Shown here: in pieces, positions 27,654-36,268 of the stretch
Layout of the letters: every line of letters starts with the position of its first letter
Position numbering within the stretch: the first letter of the stretch is position 1
NCBI RefSeq assembly: GCF_003966955.1
Contig: NZ_AP019367.1
Coordinates: 1,364,001 to 1,428,000 of the forward strand
DNA: 64,000 nt
Direction: 5' to 3'
Origin: Parolsenella catena
GTDB taxonomy: Bacteria; Actinomycetota; Coriobacteriia; Coriobacteriales; Atopobiaceae
Notes under the pieces: generated by a model
Database searches by the model: none
What the model was told of the DNA's origin: nothing
The model's input: only the letters and a program-made list of their open reading frames with translations
Made by a program: the position numbers and the translations under genes

Positions 27654-28136
27654 CCAACTCTTCTCCTCTCCCTGTTAGAACCGGAGTCATGGCCTGCAGT
27701 CATCAAAGCGTTTGTCTTTATAAATGCATAATTCACTAAAGCTGTGAATTACTGGTTCATATTTTCTTCACTTCTGATAAAGCAGTAAAGGTCAAATCCG
27801 TAAACGGCAAATTGCCAGGCTGATAACGCAAATTACCTGCATTTTATTGAAATGATAAAGCACCGTTTACCGAGTACTAAATTTGAATTCTTTGAGATAC
27901 CCCCCCCCTACCACGTATTCCGCTTATTACAAAGTGCATATTTTCATTTTGCTTTTGTATATCTCAGCATTCATATGTTAAGCATCTACATATTTCCTCC
28001 ATATTTCATGCTTAATGAGCGGTCGCAGACGCACACACTTTGCGAGGCGATACCATGGGCCTAGCCGCGTAATCGGGGTTTTCCTCATCAGCGGCGCCTA
28101 TCAAGCGACTCCATCTATCGGGAAAGGGGACTTCCC
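27654..28136. promoter_or_regulatory. AT-rich divergent control region with repeated operator-like motif
   Basis: 480 bases between the divergent aldolase operon and the IlvD-like gene, much richer in A/T than its flanks. GCAAATTGCC (27807-27816) and GCAAATTACC (27828-27837) are direct repeats starting 21 bases apart, two helical turns; the first sits in the palindrome GGCAA-A-TTGCC. A nine-C run occupies 27900-27908. No regulator gene is adjacent. Probably the promoter region of the sugar-acid operon. Confidence 0.55.
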
Positions 28137-29777
28137 ATGCAGCGAGCAATTGACAAGTTGGAGCCCTTCCAGAGGGCCATCTCTAAGGCTCACCTTGCGG
28201 CGGCGGGTGTATCCATTGACTCTCTCGAGAATCCGGACAAGCCACTCATTGCCATTGCCAACAGCTGGAATGAGCTCTGCCCCGGCCATGAGCCGCTGCG
28301 GCAGCTTGCCGCCGAGGTCAAGAAGGGAATCTTGGAGGCTGGCGGCGAACCCATTGAGTTCAACACCATTGGCATGTGTGATGGCGTGGCGCAGGGCCAT
28401 GCAGGCATGCGCTACTGCCTGCCCCACCGCGACCTTATCGCGGACTCGTGCGAGGCCATGATCGTGGGCGAGGGGTGCTTTGACGGCGTTGTCTATATGG
28501 GTAGCTGTGACAAGATTATCCCCGGCATGCTCATGGCCGCGGCGCGCATCGACCTGCCCGCCGCCATCGTTACCGCAGGCCCCTGCTATGACGAGATCAA
28601 GCCGTCCGAATCCAAGGCCCTGCGCGCTCGCTTCCTGGCGGGAGAGGCCACCGAGCGCGAGGTCATCGAGGGGACGCTTCGTTACTACACGGGTCCCGGC
28701 ATCTGCCCGTTCTTGGGTACGGCCAATACCATGGGCTGCCTCTGCGAGGGTCTTGGCATGATGCTTCCCTATGGAGCGCTGTGGCCCTCTTCCACGAGTC
28801 AGCGCCGCTTCTCTGCCAGGCGTACGGGCGCCGCGGTTGTTGACCTGGTGCGCAGGAACATTAAGCCCAGCGACATCATGACGCAGGCTGCGCTCGACAA
28901 CGCAGTGGCACTGCTTGCCTCCATTGGTGGGTCGCTGAATGCGCTCATTCACCTGCCGGCCCTGGCCGACGAACTGGGCCTTGAGTGCACGTGGGCAAAG
29001 GTGGCCCAGACCACCTCGCACACGCCCGTGGTCTGTAACGTGGTGCCTAACGGTGACATCTCGTGCATCAACCTGTACAAGGCGGGCGGCATCCCTGCCG
29101 TGCTTAAGACCATCGAGGGGAGCCTCGACACCTCAGTCATGACGGTGGCGGGCAAGACGATGGGTGAGGAGCTGGCAGGCGACATCCCCGTTGACCGCTC
29201 GGTTATTCGCACACAGGATGACCCCGCCTCTGTTGCGAATGGCATTCAGGTGCTCTACGGCAACCTTGCTCCCGAGGGAGCGCTGGTGAAGACGAGCGCC
29301 GTGCCTGCCGAGCAGCATGTCTGGAGCGGTCCTGCCATGGTGTTCAACTCCGAGGACGAGGCGTTTACCGCGTATAACGAGAACCGTATTGCTGCTGGTA
29401 CGGGTGTTGTGGTTCGCTATGAGGGACCAAAGGGCGGCCCGGGAATGAAGGAACTCCATCGCGTGACGGAGATTATGAAGGGCATTCCCAACTCGGCTGT
29501 TATCACTGACGGGCGCTTCTCTGGTGCATCGGGCGGGCTGTCCGTTGGTTACCTGTGTCCCGAGGCGCTCGACGGCGCGCCCATTGCGCTTGTGGAGGAT
29601 GGTGACATCATCCGCGTTGATCTGAGCCAGAACCTCATTGAGCTTGAGGTGGATGAGGCCGAGCTGGAGCGTAGGCGCGCGAAGTGGGAGCCGGTGATTC
29701 ACGAGAACGGCGGAAGGCTTCTTGCCCGGTATGCCAAGCAGGTTGGTTCTGCAAAGACGGGTGCTGTCTTGAGATAA
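28137..29777 (+). CDS. IlvD/Edd-family dehydratase
   Basis: 546 residues, close to the family length. Conserved segments include NSWNELCPGHEPLR, EFNTIGMCDGVAQGH, the iron-sulfur Cys in SCDKIIPGMLMAAARID, GICPFLGTANTM and SDGRFSGASGG in the variant form ITDGRFSGASGG. It dehydrates a dihydroxy acid. True IlvD makes branched-chain keto acids, but no ilv genes are nearby, and location beside the sugar-acid operon favours a sugar-acid dehydratase (xylonate- or gluconate-like). Codon use is GC-richer than the operon opposite. Confidence 0.85.
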   Translation: MQRAIDKLEPFQRAISKAHLAAAGVSIDSLENPDKPLIAIANSWNELCPGHEPLRQLAAEVKKGILEAGGEPIEFNTIGMCDGVAQGHAGMRYCLPHRDLIADSCEAMIVGEGCFDGVVYMGSCDKIIPGMLMAAARIDLPAAIVTAGPCYDEIKPSESKALRARFLAGEATEREVIEGTLRYYTGPGICPFLGTANTMGCLCEGLGMMLPYGALWPSSTSQRRFSARRTGAAVVDLVRRNIKPSDIMTQAALDNAVALLASIGGSLNALIHLPALADELGLECTWAKVAQTTSHTPVVCNVVPNGDISCINLYKAGGIPAVLKTIEGSLDTSVMTVAGKTMGEELAGDIPVDRSVIRTQDDPASVANGIQVLYGNLAPEGALVKTSAVPAEQHVWSGPAMVFNSEDEAFTAYNENRIAAGTGVVVRYEGPKGGPGMKELHRVTEIMKGIPNSAVITDGRFSGASGGLSVGYLCPEALDGAPIALVEDGDIIRVDLSQNLIELEVDEAELERRRAKWEPVIHENGGRLLARYAKQVGSAKTGAVLR

Positions 29778-29846
29778 CCAATCAGCCCTTTGGCCCGCCC
29801 TGTGATCATTTCAATCAATAGCAGTGTCGCTTGCAGGCGGCATCTG

Positions 29847-29874
29847 AGAGGCCTGATGCGTCGGGCCTCTTTTT
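29847..29874 (+). terminator. Rho-independent terminator of the IlvD-like gene
   Basis: AGAGGCC (29847-29853) pairs with GGCCTCT (29864-29870), followed by TTTT. Confidence 0.85.
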
Positions 29875-29929
29875 ATGCGCGCACCACAGCGCGCCCACGT
29901 TGCTCATCGGAACCCATCCAAACCACTCG

Positions 29930-30022
29930 ATGATGTCGAAACGCGATAAGTCACATCACCAAAAGAGGGATGTCAGCGCACATACGCCGGCATCCCTCAA
30001 ACACACTTTATACAGCGCTACC
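29930..30022. repeat. Terminator-like flanking repeat, copy A
   Basis: Contains GAGGGATG and CATCCCTC arms around an 18-base spacer. Roughly 70% alike to copy B near 32620-32712 over about 85 bases, in the same orientation. On the minus strand a T-run follows, so it can terminate the defence operon. The two copies bracket the AAA/RloB island. Confidence 0.6.
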
Positions 30023-30162
30023 AGCGCCGGCCCGCCTGCTCATATGGTCGCCAAACGCACCCATAACCCAGCTAATTAATTAGTCGGACATGGTCCACAA
30101 TTATTCTCGGACTCTTTATCGCAAATCACTCACGGAAACGCCCATTGTCATTCGACGAGTCA

Positions 30163-30726
30163 TCAAGACTTCAGCCTTCGAAAGGAGCTCTTCAGCCGCA
30201 TTGGCAGGCTTTTGATGCAGTCCAAGATAGCTCTGACCAACCGCCAGCTTAAAATGAAGCGCAGTAAGTCGAGCATAAGGCCCACGAGCATAAAACCAGC
30301 GATTATCCAGTATCCTCGAGTTAGGCTAAACTCACCTCCCAAGATACCCATAAACGTTATGGTCAGCGCGGGGACGAACAGACTTATCGTCATCCTAAGC
30401 CATTCGAATGCCAGAAAAACTCCGTCGCCAATAGCCTGTCGGCTCTTGATATATAAATTGGCCGATTCGGTGGCCCTATTTATAAGAGCGTCCACCACGG
30501 CCTTCTCCGCAGCATCGCTTCCCGCTCTATTAAACTGCTTAACCAGTTCTAGATCAGATGAAATCCTCTTCTTCCATTCGGAAGATTCGTATTTCCAAAA
30601 CGCCCAGCAGGACACCGGCAAGAGACAGAGTGCAAGCAGCATTATGCCGGCGCTTCTCTCGCCAAGACTGCCTATTAGTGTTCCAATTATCCAAATACCG
30701 ATATTTTGAATTAGCGAATCGAACAT
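30163..30726 (-). CDS. Unknown membrane protein, third gene of the AAA/RloB operon
   Basis: 187 residues from the ATG at 30726, overlapping the RloB-like gene by 16 bases. Hydrophobic segments at about 5-20, 27-45, 107-130 and 136-158 surround a charged central helix region (EWKKRISSDLELVKQFNR). No family recognised. The overlap implies it is part of the same unit, perhaps a membrane anchor or effector. Confidence 0.65.
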   Translation of the reverse strand: MFDSLIQNIGIWIIGTLIGSLGERSAGIMLLALCLLPVSCWAFWKYESSEWKKRISSDLELVKQFNRAGSDAAEKAVVDALINRATESANLYIKSRQAIGDGVFLAFEWLRMTISLFVPALTITFMGILGGEFSLTRGYWIIAGFMLVGLMLDLLRFILSWRLVRAILDCIKSLPMRLKSSFRRLKS

Positions 30727-31325
30727 CCCCACAACGCCCTCTCACTCAACAGATCAACCAACAAATACTCCCCAGGCTGCCGCTTGGCGCAGCGAGCATG
30801 CTCTCGAATAGCCCAAACGAGCTTGTCTGGATCAGCCCAATGCTCCTTCAGAAAGCCCATCTCCTTCGCGTCGCTCAAGCCAAGCTGCTGCTTGCAGAAA
30901 TCACTCGGCTTGAGCTGGCGATTCTTCTTCGATGCGGACAGCCAGGTCTTGTACGCCCCTTCCGCATGAATCAAGAGCATCTCAATCTCGGGCCGAGTCA
31001 CAAAACTAACGACCTCCGTGCCGTTTTGCTGGCGCCTGGGCAGCTCGAACTTGGGAGCACGGCTGTCAACGATGCGCGCAATTGCAAGGCCCTCAGCCCC
31101 GTCAACCGCATAGTCCACCCCAAAGTACTGGCCGGCGATGGCAGACGCCTTTCTCAGCCGCGTATACGGCCTGTCATCCCAAACGGCATCCATCACAACG
31201 CGGCTCCGCGGCACAACCATAAGGTCGTTATCGTAAAGCGTCTGAATAACCACGCCTTCCGCTGTACCCTCACAGCTAAAGAGCACATAGCGCCTCTTCA
31301 GGACGCCAATCTCCTCGTTAGCCAT
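30711..31325 (-). CDS. RloB-like TOPRIM protein (AbiL-type)
   Basis: 204 residues. YVLFSCEGTAEGVVIQTL has the Glu-rich TOPRIM-type first motif, an Asp lies in IVDSR, and TRPEIEMLLIHAEG matches the conserved segment of RloB-like proteins. RloB proteins pair with AAA15 ATPases in abortive-infection systems such as AbiL and in some restriction-linked loci. It overlaps the ATPase stop by 8 bases. Nuclease activity is inferred. Confidence 0.78.
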   Translation of the reverse strand: MANEEIGVLKRRYVLFSCEGTAEGVVIQTLYDNDLMVVPRSRVVMDAVWDDRPYTRLRKASAIAGQYFGVDYAVDGAEGLAIARIVDSRAPKFELPRRQQNGTEVVSFVTRPEIEMLLIHAEGAYKTWLSASKKNRQLKPSDFCKQQLGLSDAKEMGFLKEHWADPDKLVWAIREHARCAKRQPGEYLLVDLLSERALWGCSIR

Positions 31326-32538
31326 TGACGCGCTCGCGAACGTAGTTGCGCATGGCGCGCACGTCGGGATACTTGGGCATGGACCCCTTGATCACGTTGT
31401 TGATGATCACGTCGCTCTTCTTGTTCTCGATGCGCGCAATGCGGTCAGAGTACTTGATTACCTCCGTCTCAAAGGACTCGTTTCGCACCAAGACGATGAC
31501 GTTGTCCTTTCTCCTCAGAACGTCAAGCAGCTCGGAATAGTGAGTAGAGAAAAGCAGCGTAGCCCCATGCGGATTGGTCACGGGAGACGCAAAGAGCTCG
31601 ATGATCGTCCCCACTAGCGAGCGGTTAAGGCCCGTCTCGATCTCGTCAACAATCAGGTAGCCACCGCTCTTGAGCGCGCCAATCGCCCTGTCAACGAGCT
31701 CAGCACCGACCACGGTTCCGTTGGAGAGCATCGCGGTGGCAACGGCCGCGTTGACCACCCTCTCGGCATCCTCGTTCTTGAACTTAAGGTGGAACACCTG
31801 GTTCTCGTTATTCCAATTGAGGTACTCAACGCTCGAGTCGAACGCCTGGACAACAGGCGTTGGGAGGCTAACCAGCGGGAGGGCCCGCTCCGGATACTCA
31901 ACGGGAACAGACTTCCTGCCAGTGATGATTGACACAATAGACATGTCGTCGCCCAAGAAGGTCCGCTGAGCGTCGTTCAGAACATGTTCGTCGCCAGCAC
32001 CTCCATTGCGCTTAAGCAGGAGCGTCGAATCGCTCTTTAGCTGGTCGATATCGAGAATCGCCTTCCTCGACATGCGAGCGGGGCATGCCCACAGCCACTC
32101 GTCCTCAAATACGAGCGGCGCAACAAGGCTTCCCTCGACCATCCGAGTAGTATCACCCCGCTTGGCCGCAGCCTTAAGCTGGGACTCTATGAGATAGTAC
32201 GAGCCCTTTTCATAGAAGGCGCAGGAGATGGTCATGCGGTCTTCCAGCTTGCCCATCAGGTTTGCGCCCGTGGTGAACTGGCGCATAACGTAGTTGCCAG
32301 ACATATAGCCCAGCACGAACCTAACGAGGTTGAGAACGGTCGTCTTACCGGCCGCGTTGACGCCCACGATGCCCATGACGTTCTGGGTATAGACGGCAGA
32401 CCCGCCAGCAAGCTGGGTTACGTCCGAGACGTTGCCCTCCTCGTCACGTGAGACGCGATCGGTCGCAATGAAATCAAGCTCGAGGCGCTTGTTCTTAAAT
32501 AGGGTCAGCCCATCGACTCTCAGCTTCAGCAAACGCAT
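31318..32538 (-). CDS. AAA15-family ATPase (RloA/AbiLi-like)
   Basis: 406 residues from the ATG at 32538 (MRLLKLRVDG), with AAGGAGCC upstream. Walker A is GIVGVNAAGKTT, Walker B is GYLIVDEIETG, and the H-loop is LLFSTHY. The N-terminal L-x-I-x-x-F-type beta sheet and SMC-like layout fit COG1106/AAA_15. With the overlapping RloB-like gene it forms a two-component anti-phage module. Its promoter must lie in 32539-32620. Confidence 0.88.
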   Translation of the reverse strand: MRLLKLRVDGLTLFKNKRLELDFIATDRVSRDEEGNVSDVTQLAGGSAVYTQNVMGIVGVNAAGKTTVLNLVRFVLGYMSGNYVMRQFTTGANLMGKLEDRMTISCAFYEKGSYYLIESQLKAAAKRGDTTRMVEGSLVAPLVFEDEWLWACPARMSRKAILDIDQLKSDSTLLLKRNGGAGDEHVLNDAQRTFLGDDMSIVSIITGRKSVPVEYPERALPLVSLPTPVVQAFDSSVEYLNWNNENQVFHLKFKNEDAERVVNAAVATAMLSNGTVVGAELVDRAIGALKSGGYLIVDEIETGLNRSLVGTIIELFASPVTNPHGATLLFSTHYSELLDVLRRKDNVIVLVRNESFETEVIKYSDRIARIENKKSDVIINNVIKGSMPKYPDVRAMRNYVRERVNG

Positions 32539-32619
32539 AGTGGCTCCTTCCCGCCACAACAAGTATAACCAGATTTTGTGTTTATAGTTGTTGTGACGGA
32601 ACTAAACCATCCCTCACAA

Positions 32620-32712
32620 CGATGCTGAAATGCGATGGGCCACGTCATCAAAAAAGGCGCCAGTGCACACGCGCCGACGCCCCTCAAACTCACGCCATGT
32701 ACCAGACACTAC
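32620..32712. repeat. Terminator-like flanking repeat, copy B
   Basis: Diverged direct copy of the element at 29930-30022, sharing GAAA-GCGAT, CACATCA-like and CCCTCAAAC blocks. On the minus strand GGCGC and GCGCC arms precede a T-run, so it may terminate the LicC-like remnant. Together with copy A it flanks the defence island. Confidence 0.55.
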
Positions 32713-32879
32713 CCCGCGTACGCGCTGTCGAGGCGCTGCAGGTCCTTGAACGTGTCAATCTCGGCGATGTCGTCCAGGCCGCACTCGCGCACGTGCACGT
32801 CGTAGCGGTCGGCGCAGCACGTCAGGGGCACCTCGTCCCAGTAGCGCTCTCCTTGCCAGCCGCCCCTCCATCCGCTCAT
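32709..32879 (-). pseudogene. LicC-like nucleotidyltransferase, C-terminal remnant
   Basis: The minus strand encodes a 56-residue open stretch with RYWDEVPL, YDVHVREC and DIAEIDTFKDLQRLDSAYAG, then a stop. This pattern (W-x-E/D ... EIDT-x-x-DL-x-x-LD) is the C-terminus of LicC-type and MobA-like nucleotidyltransferases; the LicC part of the fused protein at 2063 has the parallel LWEDLY and FDSLDELRAFD. No catalytic N-terminal part exists upstream. It is a truncated relic. Confidence 0.6.
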
Positions 32880-33017
32880 CCAAATTACGCGCCCATCGGC
32901 CGTCTAGCACGTAATTTTGACGAGCGAACGAACACGCTGCGCTTATACTCATAAGGCACGATGCTGACATGCCGCCGGCCCTCGGGCTGGCGGCTTTTTC
33001 ATGAAGAAAGGCCCCGC

Positions 33018-35180
33018 ATGAGTTCTCGCGTCTCCCGCCTTGTCCCCGCCTCATACGCTGCCGCCTGCCACGCTACGGCCGCACGCACCCCGCACCTCAC
33101 GCACGCTCCGCGCCTCGCACTCGCCGCGCTCGACGCGCTATTCCTCGCCGGCACGACCACCTGCCTGTGGTCCGCCCTCGCCACGCCAGCCCTTGCCTAC
33201 GTGGACCCCTCGGTCATGACCTACACCATCCAGGCCCTCGCGGGCGTGGCCGTGGCGCTCTCCGCGGTTCTCGGCGTGGTGTGGCGCCGCGCCCGCCGCT
33301 GGCTGCTGCGCGCCATGCACGTGGACGAGAACGCCGGCAAGGCCGTGGAGCCTGCCGCCCACGCCGTCGACGCCAACGACGCCGAAGCCCACGCCGCCGC
33401 AGACGCCGCCGCTCGCAAGCTCACCGAGCCTCGCAAGCCCTTCGCCCCCGCCCTCTCCTGGCGCGCGCGTCTCGTGCTTGCCCTCATCGCCGCGCTCTCG
33501 CTCACCTACTGCCTGTTCTTCGTGGCCCCGCTCGAGGTCGTGCTCCCCGGCTCCAGCTCGCTGTCCTTCACCATCGCCAACGTCTGGCTGCCGCTGCTCG
33601 GCCTCGTCGCACTCGTCGGCGCCCTCATCGCACTCGCCGCCTCTGCCACGCGCGGGCGCGCCTTTGACGTCATTCTCGCCCTCATCGCCGCCCTCTGCGT
33701 CTCCACCCTGCTGCAGGAGGTCGTCCTCAACGGCAACCTCCCCACGGCGGACGGCACGCCCGTGGACTGGACCATCTATGACAAGGTCAACCTCAAGAGC
33801 GCCCTCGCCTGGCTCGCCGTCGTCGCGGCGTTCATCGCCCTCGCCCGCCTGCGCCCGCTCGCCTCGCGCGTGGCCTCCGTCGCTGCATGCCTGCTCATCG
33901 TCATCGCTCAGTCCGTGGGTCTCGGCATGCTCGGCGCTCAGTACGCAGACGCCCTTGCCCGACCCGTCGTCACCGAGGAGGGCCTCACCACCGTCTCGCC
34001 CAAGAGCAACGTCATCGTGTTCATCCTCGACATGTTCGACACCAAGGACATGGATGACGTCATGGCCGCCTACCCAGAGGCCGCAGACGAGCTCACCGGC
34101 TTCACCTGGTACCACAACTCGCTGGGCTCGGTGATTCCCACACGCTACGGCGTGCCCTACATCGTCACCGGTCACGACTTTGACCCCACCGCCGGCGAGT
34201 TCACCACCGCAGACCTCCAAAGCTGGTTCACCGACCGCAACCTGCTGGACGTCGCCAACGAGCAGGGCTACTCCGTGGGCGTCTACTCGGACTCCGTGAC
34301 CTACGGTGCCCAGGCGCTTGAGGATAAGACCATGAACGTGCACGAGGTTGCACCCTTCTTCGCGGACTTCCTCTCCTGCGCGCGCACGCTCGGCGGCGTG
34401 GGCCTCTACCGAGACCTCCCCAACGCCCTCAAGCCCCTCTTCTGGTTCACCACCGACCAGCTCAACGACGCCGTGGTCCCCACGGACGCCCGCGAACCCC
34501 AGAACTCCCCCTACGTCCTCGACGACTCCGCGATGCACGAGCGCTTCAGCCAACCCGTCCTCACGACCACCGATGACTCCACCGGCGGCGCCTATCGCGT
34601 CATCCACTGCCAGGGCCCCCACTGGCCCTACATCATGGACGAGAACGGCAACCGCGTGACGGAGTCCCAGGACCACACGGCCCTCGTCAACCAGGCGCGC
34701 GGCTCGCTCGGCATCGTGGAGGAGTACATCTCTCAGCTCAAGGACCTCGGCGTCTACGACCAGTCAACGATCGTCATCACGGCAGACCACGGCGTCTGGC
34801 CCTGGAACAACGCCCGCCTCAACAAGACCACCTCGCCCATCCTGCTCGTGAAGCCCGCCGGCGCGGACTCCACCCAGCCCCTCCAGACGAGTGAGGTCCC
34901 CACCGGCCACATCGACCTGCCCGCCACGCTCGAGTGGGCCGTGGGCGCCTGGGACGGCAGCGCCGCCGACGAGCTTGGCAGTTCCTCCGTCATGGCCAGC
35001 AGCACCCCCGTCTTTGAGGTCACGGACGAGGAGCGTCCCCGCTACTTCTACTGGAACAACCATGACGGCAAGCATGACATCACCTTCGTAGAGTACGAGG
35101 TGGACGGCGACGCCAACGACCTCTCGGATTGGACGTTTACGGGAAACGAGTGGCCCGTGGACGTCGAGGGCTACAATTGA
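33018..35180 (+). CDS. Membrane sulfatase-like enzyme (LTA-synthase/phosphoglycerol-transferase superfamily)
   Basis: 720 residues from the ATG at 33018 with AAAGG upstream. The N-terminal half (to about 330) has several hydrophobic helices separated by an Ala/Asp/His-rich insert (about 100-150). The extracellular half is an alkaline-phosphatase-fold domain: metal-binding Asp in VIVFILDMFD, a candidate nucleophile Thr in VIPTRYG, and VITADHGVW with metal Asp/His. Such enzymes transfer or release phosphoglycerol or similar groups on surface polymers. With the GtrB/GtrA genes next to it, a role in teichoic-acid-like polymer modification is plausible. Confidence 0.85.
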   Translation: MSSRVSRLVPASYAAACHATAARTPHLTHAPRLALAALDALFLAGTTTCLWSALATPALAYVDPSVMTYTIQALAGVAVALSAVLGVVWRRARRWLLRAMHVDENAGKAVEPAAHAVDANDAEAHAAADAAARKLTEPRKPFAPALSWRARLVLALIAALSLTYCLFFVAPLEVVLPGSSSLSFTIANVWLPLLGLVALVGALIALAASATRGRAFDVILALIAALCVSTLLQEVVLNGNLPTADGTPVDWTIYDKVNLKSALAWLAVVAAFIALARLRPLASRVASVAACLLIVIAQSVGLGMLGAQYADALARPVVTEEGLTTVSPKSNVIVFILDMFDTKDMDDVMAAYPEAADELTGFTWYHNSLGSVIPTRYGVPYIVTGHDFDPTAGEFTTADLQSWFTDRNLLDVANEQGYSVGVYSDSVTYGAQALEDKTMNVHEVAPFFADFLSCARTLGGVGLYRDLPNALKPLFWFTTDQLNDAVVPTDAREPQNSPYVLDDSAMHERFSQPVLTTTDDSTGGAYRVIHCQGPHWPYIMDENGNRVTESQDHTALVNQARGSLGIVEEYISQLKDLGVYDQSTIVITADHGVWPWNNARLNKTTSPILLVKPAGADSTQPLQTSEVPTGHIDLPATLEWAVGAWDGSAADELGSSSVMASSTPVFEVTDEERPRYFYWNNHDGKHDITFVEYEVDGDANDLSDWTFTGNEWPVDVEGYN

Positions 35181-35212
35181 CGGGTTGAGTCCCTGATCGT
35201 CTGGAGCGCCCC

Positions 35213-36178
35213 ATGAGAAAGCCGCCCGTGCTGGCAATCGTCGTCCCCTGCTACAACGAGGAGGAGGTCCTCCCCATCACGTGCGGGCTCTTCAAGGCAG
35301 AGCTCGACGACCTGCTCGCCAAGGGCAAGGTGGCGCCGGGCTCCCACGTGCTGTTCGTGAACGACGGCAGCCGCGACCGCACCTGGGAGATCATCAGGGA
35401 GCTGGCCGCCTCCGAACCCGCCTACCGCGGCTGCTCGCTCTCCCGCAATCGCGGGCACCAGAACGCGCTGCTCGGCGGCCTCATGGAGGCGCGCGGCCAC
35501 TGCGACGCCACCATCTCGATCGACTGCGACGGCCAGGACGACATTGCCACGATGGAGCAGATGGTCGACGCCTACCTCGACGGCTGCGACGTGGTCTACG
35601 GCGTGCGCTCCAGCCGCGAGACCGACACGTTCTTCAAGCGCTTCACGGCGCAGTCCTTCTACCGCCTGCTCGAGTCCATGGGCGTGGAGTGCGTCTACAA
35701 CCACGCGGACTACCGCCTGCTGGGCGCGGCGGCCCTGGACGGGCTCTCCCAGTTCCGCGAGGTGAACCTGTTCCTGCGCGGCATGGTGCCGCTCGTGGGG
35801 TTCAGGTCCACGAGCGTCTACTACGAGCGCCACGAGCGCATGGCGGGCAGCTCCCACTACCCGCTCTCCAAGATGCTGGCGCTGGCCGTCAACGGCATCA
35901 CGAGCCTGTCGGTGAGGCCCATACGCCTCATCACGTGGACGGGCCTCGCGGTGGCGCTCGCGAGCCTCGTGGCCATCGTGTGGGTGCTCGCGGCCCACGC
36001 CTTGGGCGGCACGGTCTCCGGATGGGCCTCCACCACGGCGGCCGTGTTCTTCATGGGCGGCGTGCAGATGCTGTCCCTAGGCGTCATAGGCGAGTACGTT
36101 GGCAAGATCTACCTAGAGTCCAAGCACCGCCCGCGCTGGATCATGTCCGAACGCACCTGGGACGAGGACGAGAAGTAG
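35213..36178 (+). CDS. GtrB-like polyprenyl-phosphate glycosyltransferase
   Basis: 321 residues. GT-A motifs: AIVVPCYNEEEVLP, VNDGSRDRT and SIDCDGQDD. Two C-terminal membrane helices (about 240-262 and 275-297) end in GEYVGKIYLESKHRPRW, the usual GtrB tail. It loads a sugar onto undecaprenyl phosphate. The GtrA flippase gene lies convergently just downstream and the sulfatase-like gene 32 bases upstream. Confidence 0.92.
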   Translation: MRKPPVLAIVVPCYNEEEVLPITCGLFKAELDDLLAKGKVAPGSHVLFVNDGSRDRTWEIIRELAASEPAYRGCSLSRNRGHQNALLGGLMEARGHCDATISIDCDGQDDIATMEQMVDAYLDGCDVVYGVRSSRETDTFFKRFTAQSFYRLLESMGVECVYNHADYRLLGAAALDGLSQFREVNLFLRGMVPLVGFRSTSVYYERHERMAGSSHYPLSKMLALAVNGITSLSVRPIRLITWTGLAVALASLVAIVWVLAAHALGGTVSGWASTTAAVFFMGGVQMLSLGVIGEYVGKIYLESKHRPRWIMSERTWDEDEK

Positions 36179-36233
36179 CAACTAATTCCCAACGGGCTCA
36201 GACCCTTTGGGACATACGCCAAAAAAAAATTAA

Positions 36234-36262
36234 GGCCCGAAAGTGTCCACCACTTTCGGGCC
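36234..36262. terminator. Bidirectional terminator between gtrB and gtrA
   Basis: Perfect 12-bp stem, GGCCCGAAAGTG with CACTTTCGGGCC, loop TCCAC. A-run on the left and T-rich CCTCTTTT on the right serve both convergent genes. Confidence 0.92.
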
Positions 36263-36268
36263 CCTCTT

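Noticed and set aside
28137-29777. Frameshift in the IlvD/Edd gene near the GALWPSS segment
   Set aside because: The segment is unusual but the frame holds and later motifs follow with normal spacing.
32917-32949. Promoter TTGACG ... TATACT for the sulfatase-like gene
   Set aside because: Spacer of 21 bases is too long for a normal sigma-70-type promoter.
33138-34676. 512-residue minus-strand gene opposite the sulfatase-like gene
   Set aside because: Low-complexity Gly/Glu/Val translation typical of an antisense GC artefact; the plus strand has real domain motifs.
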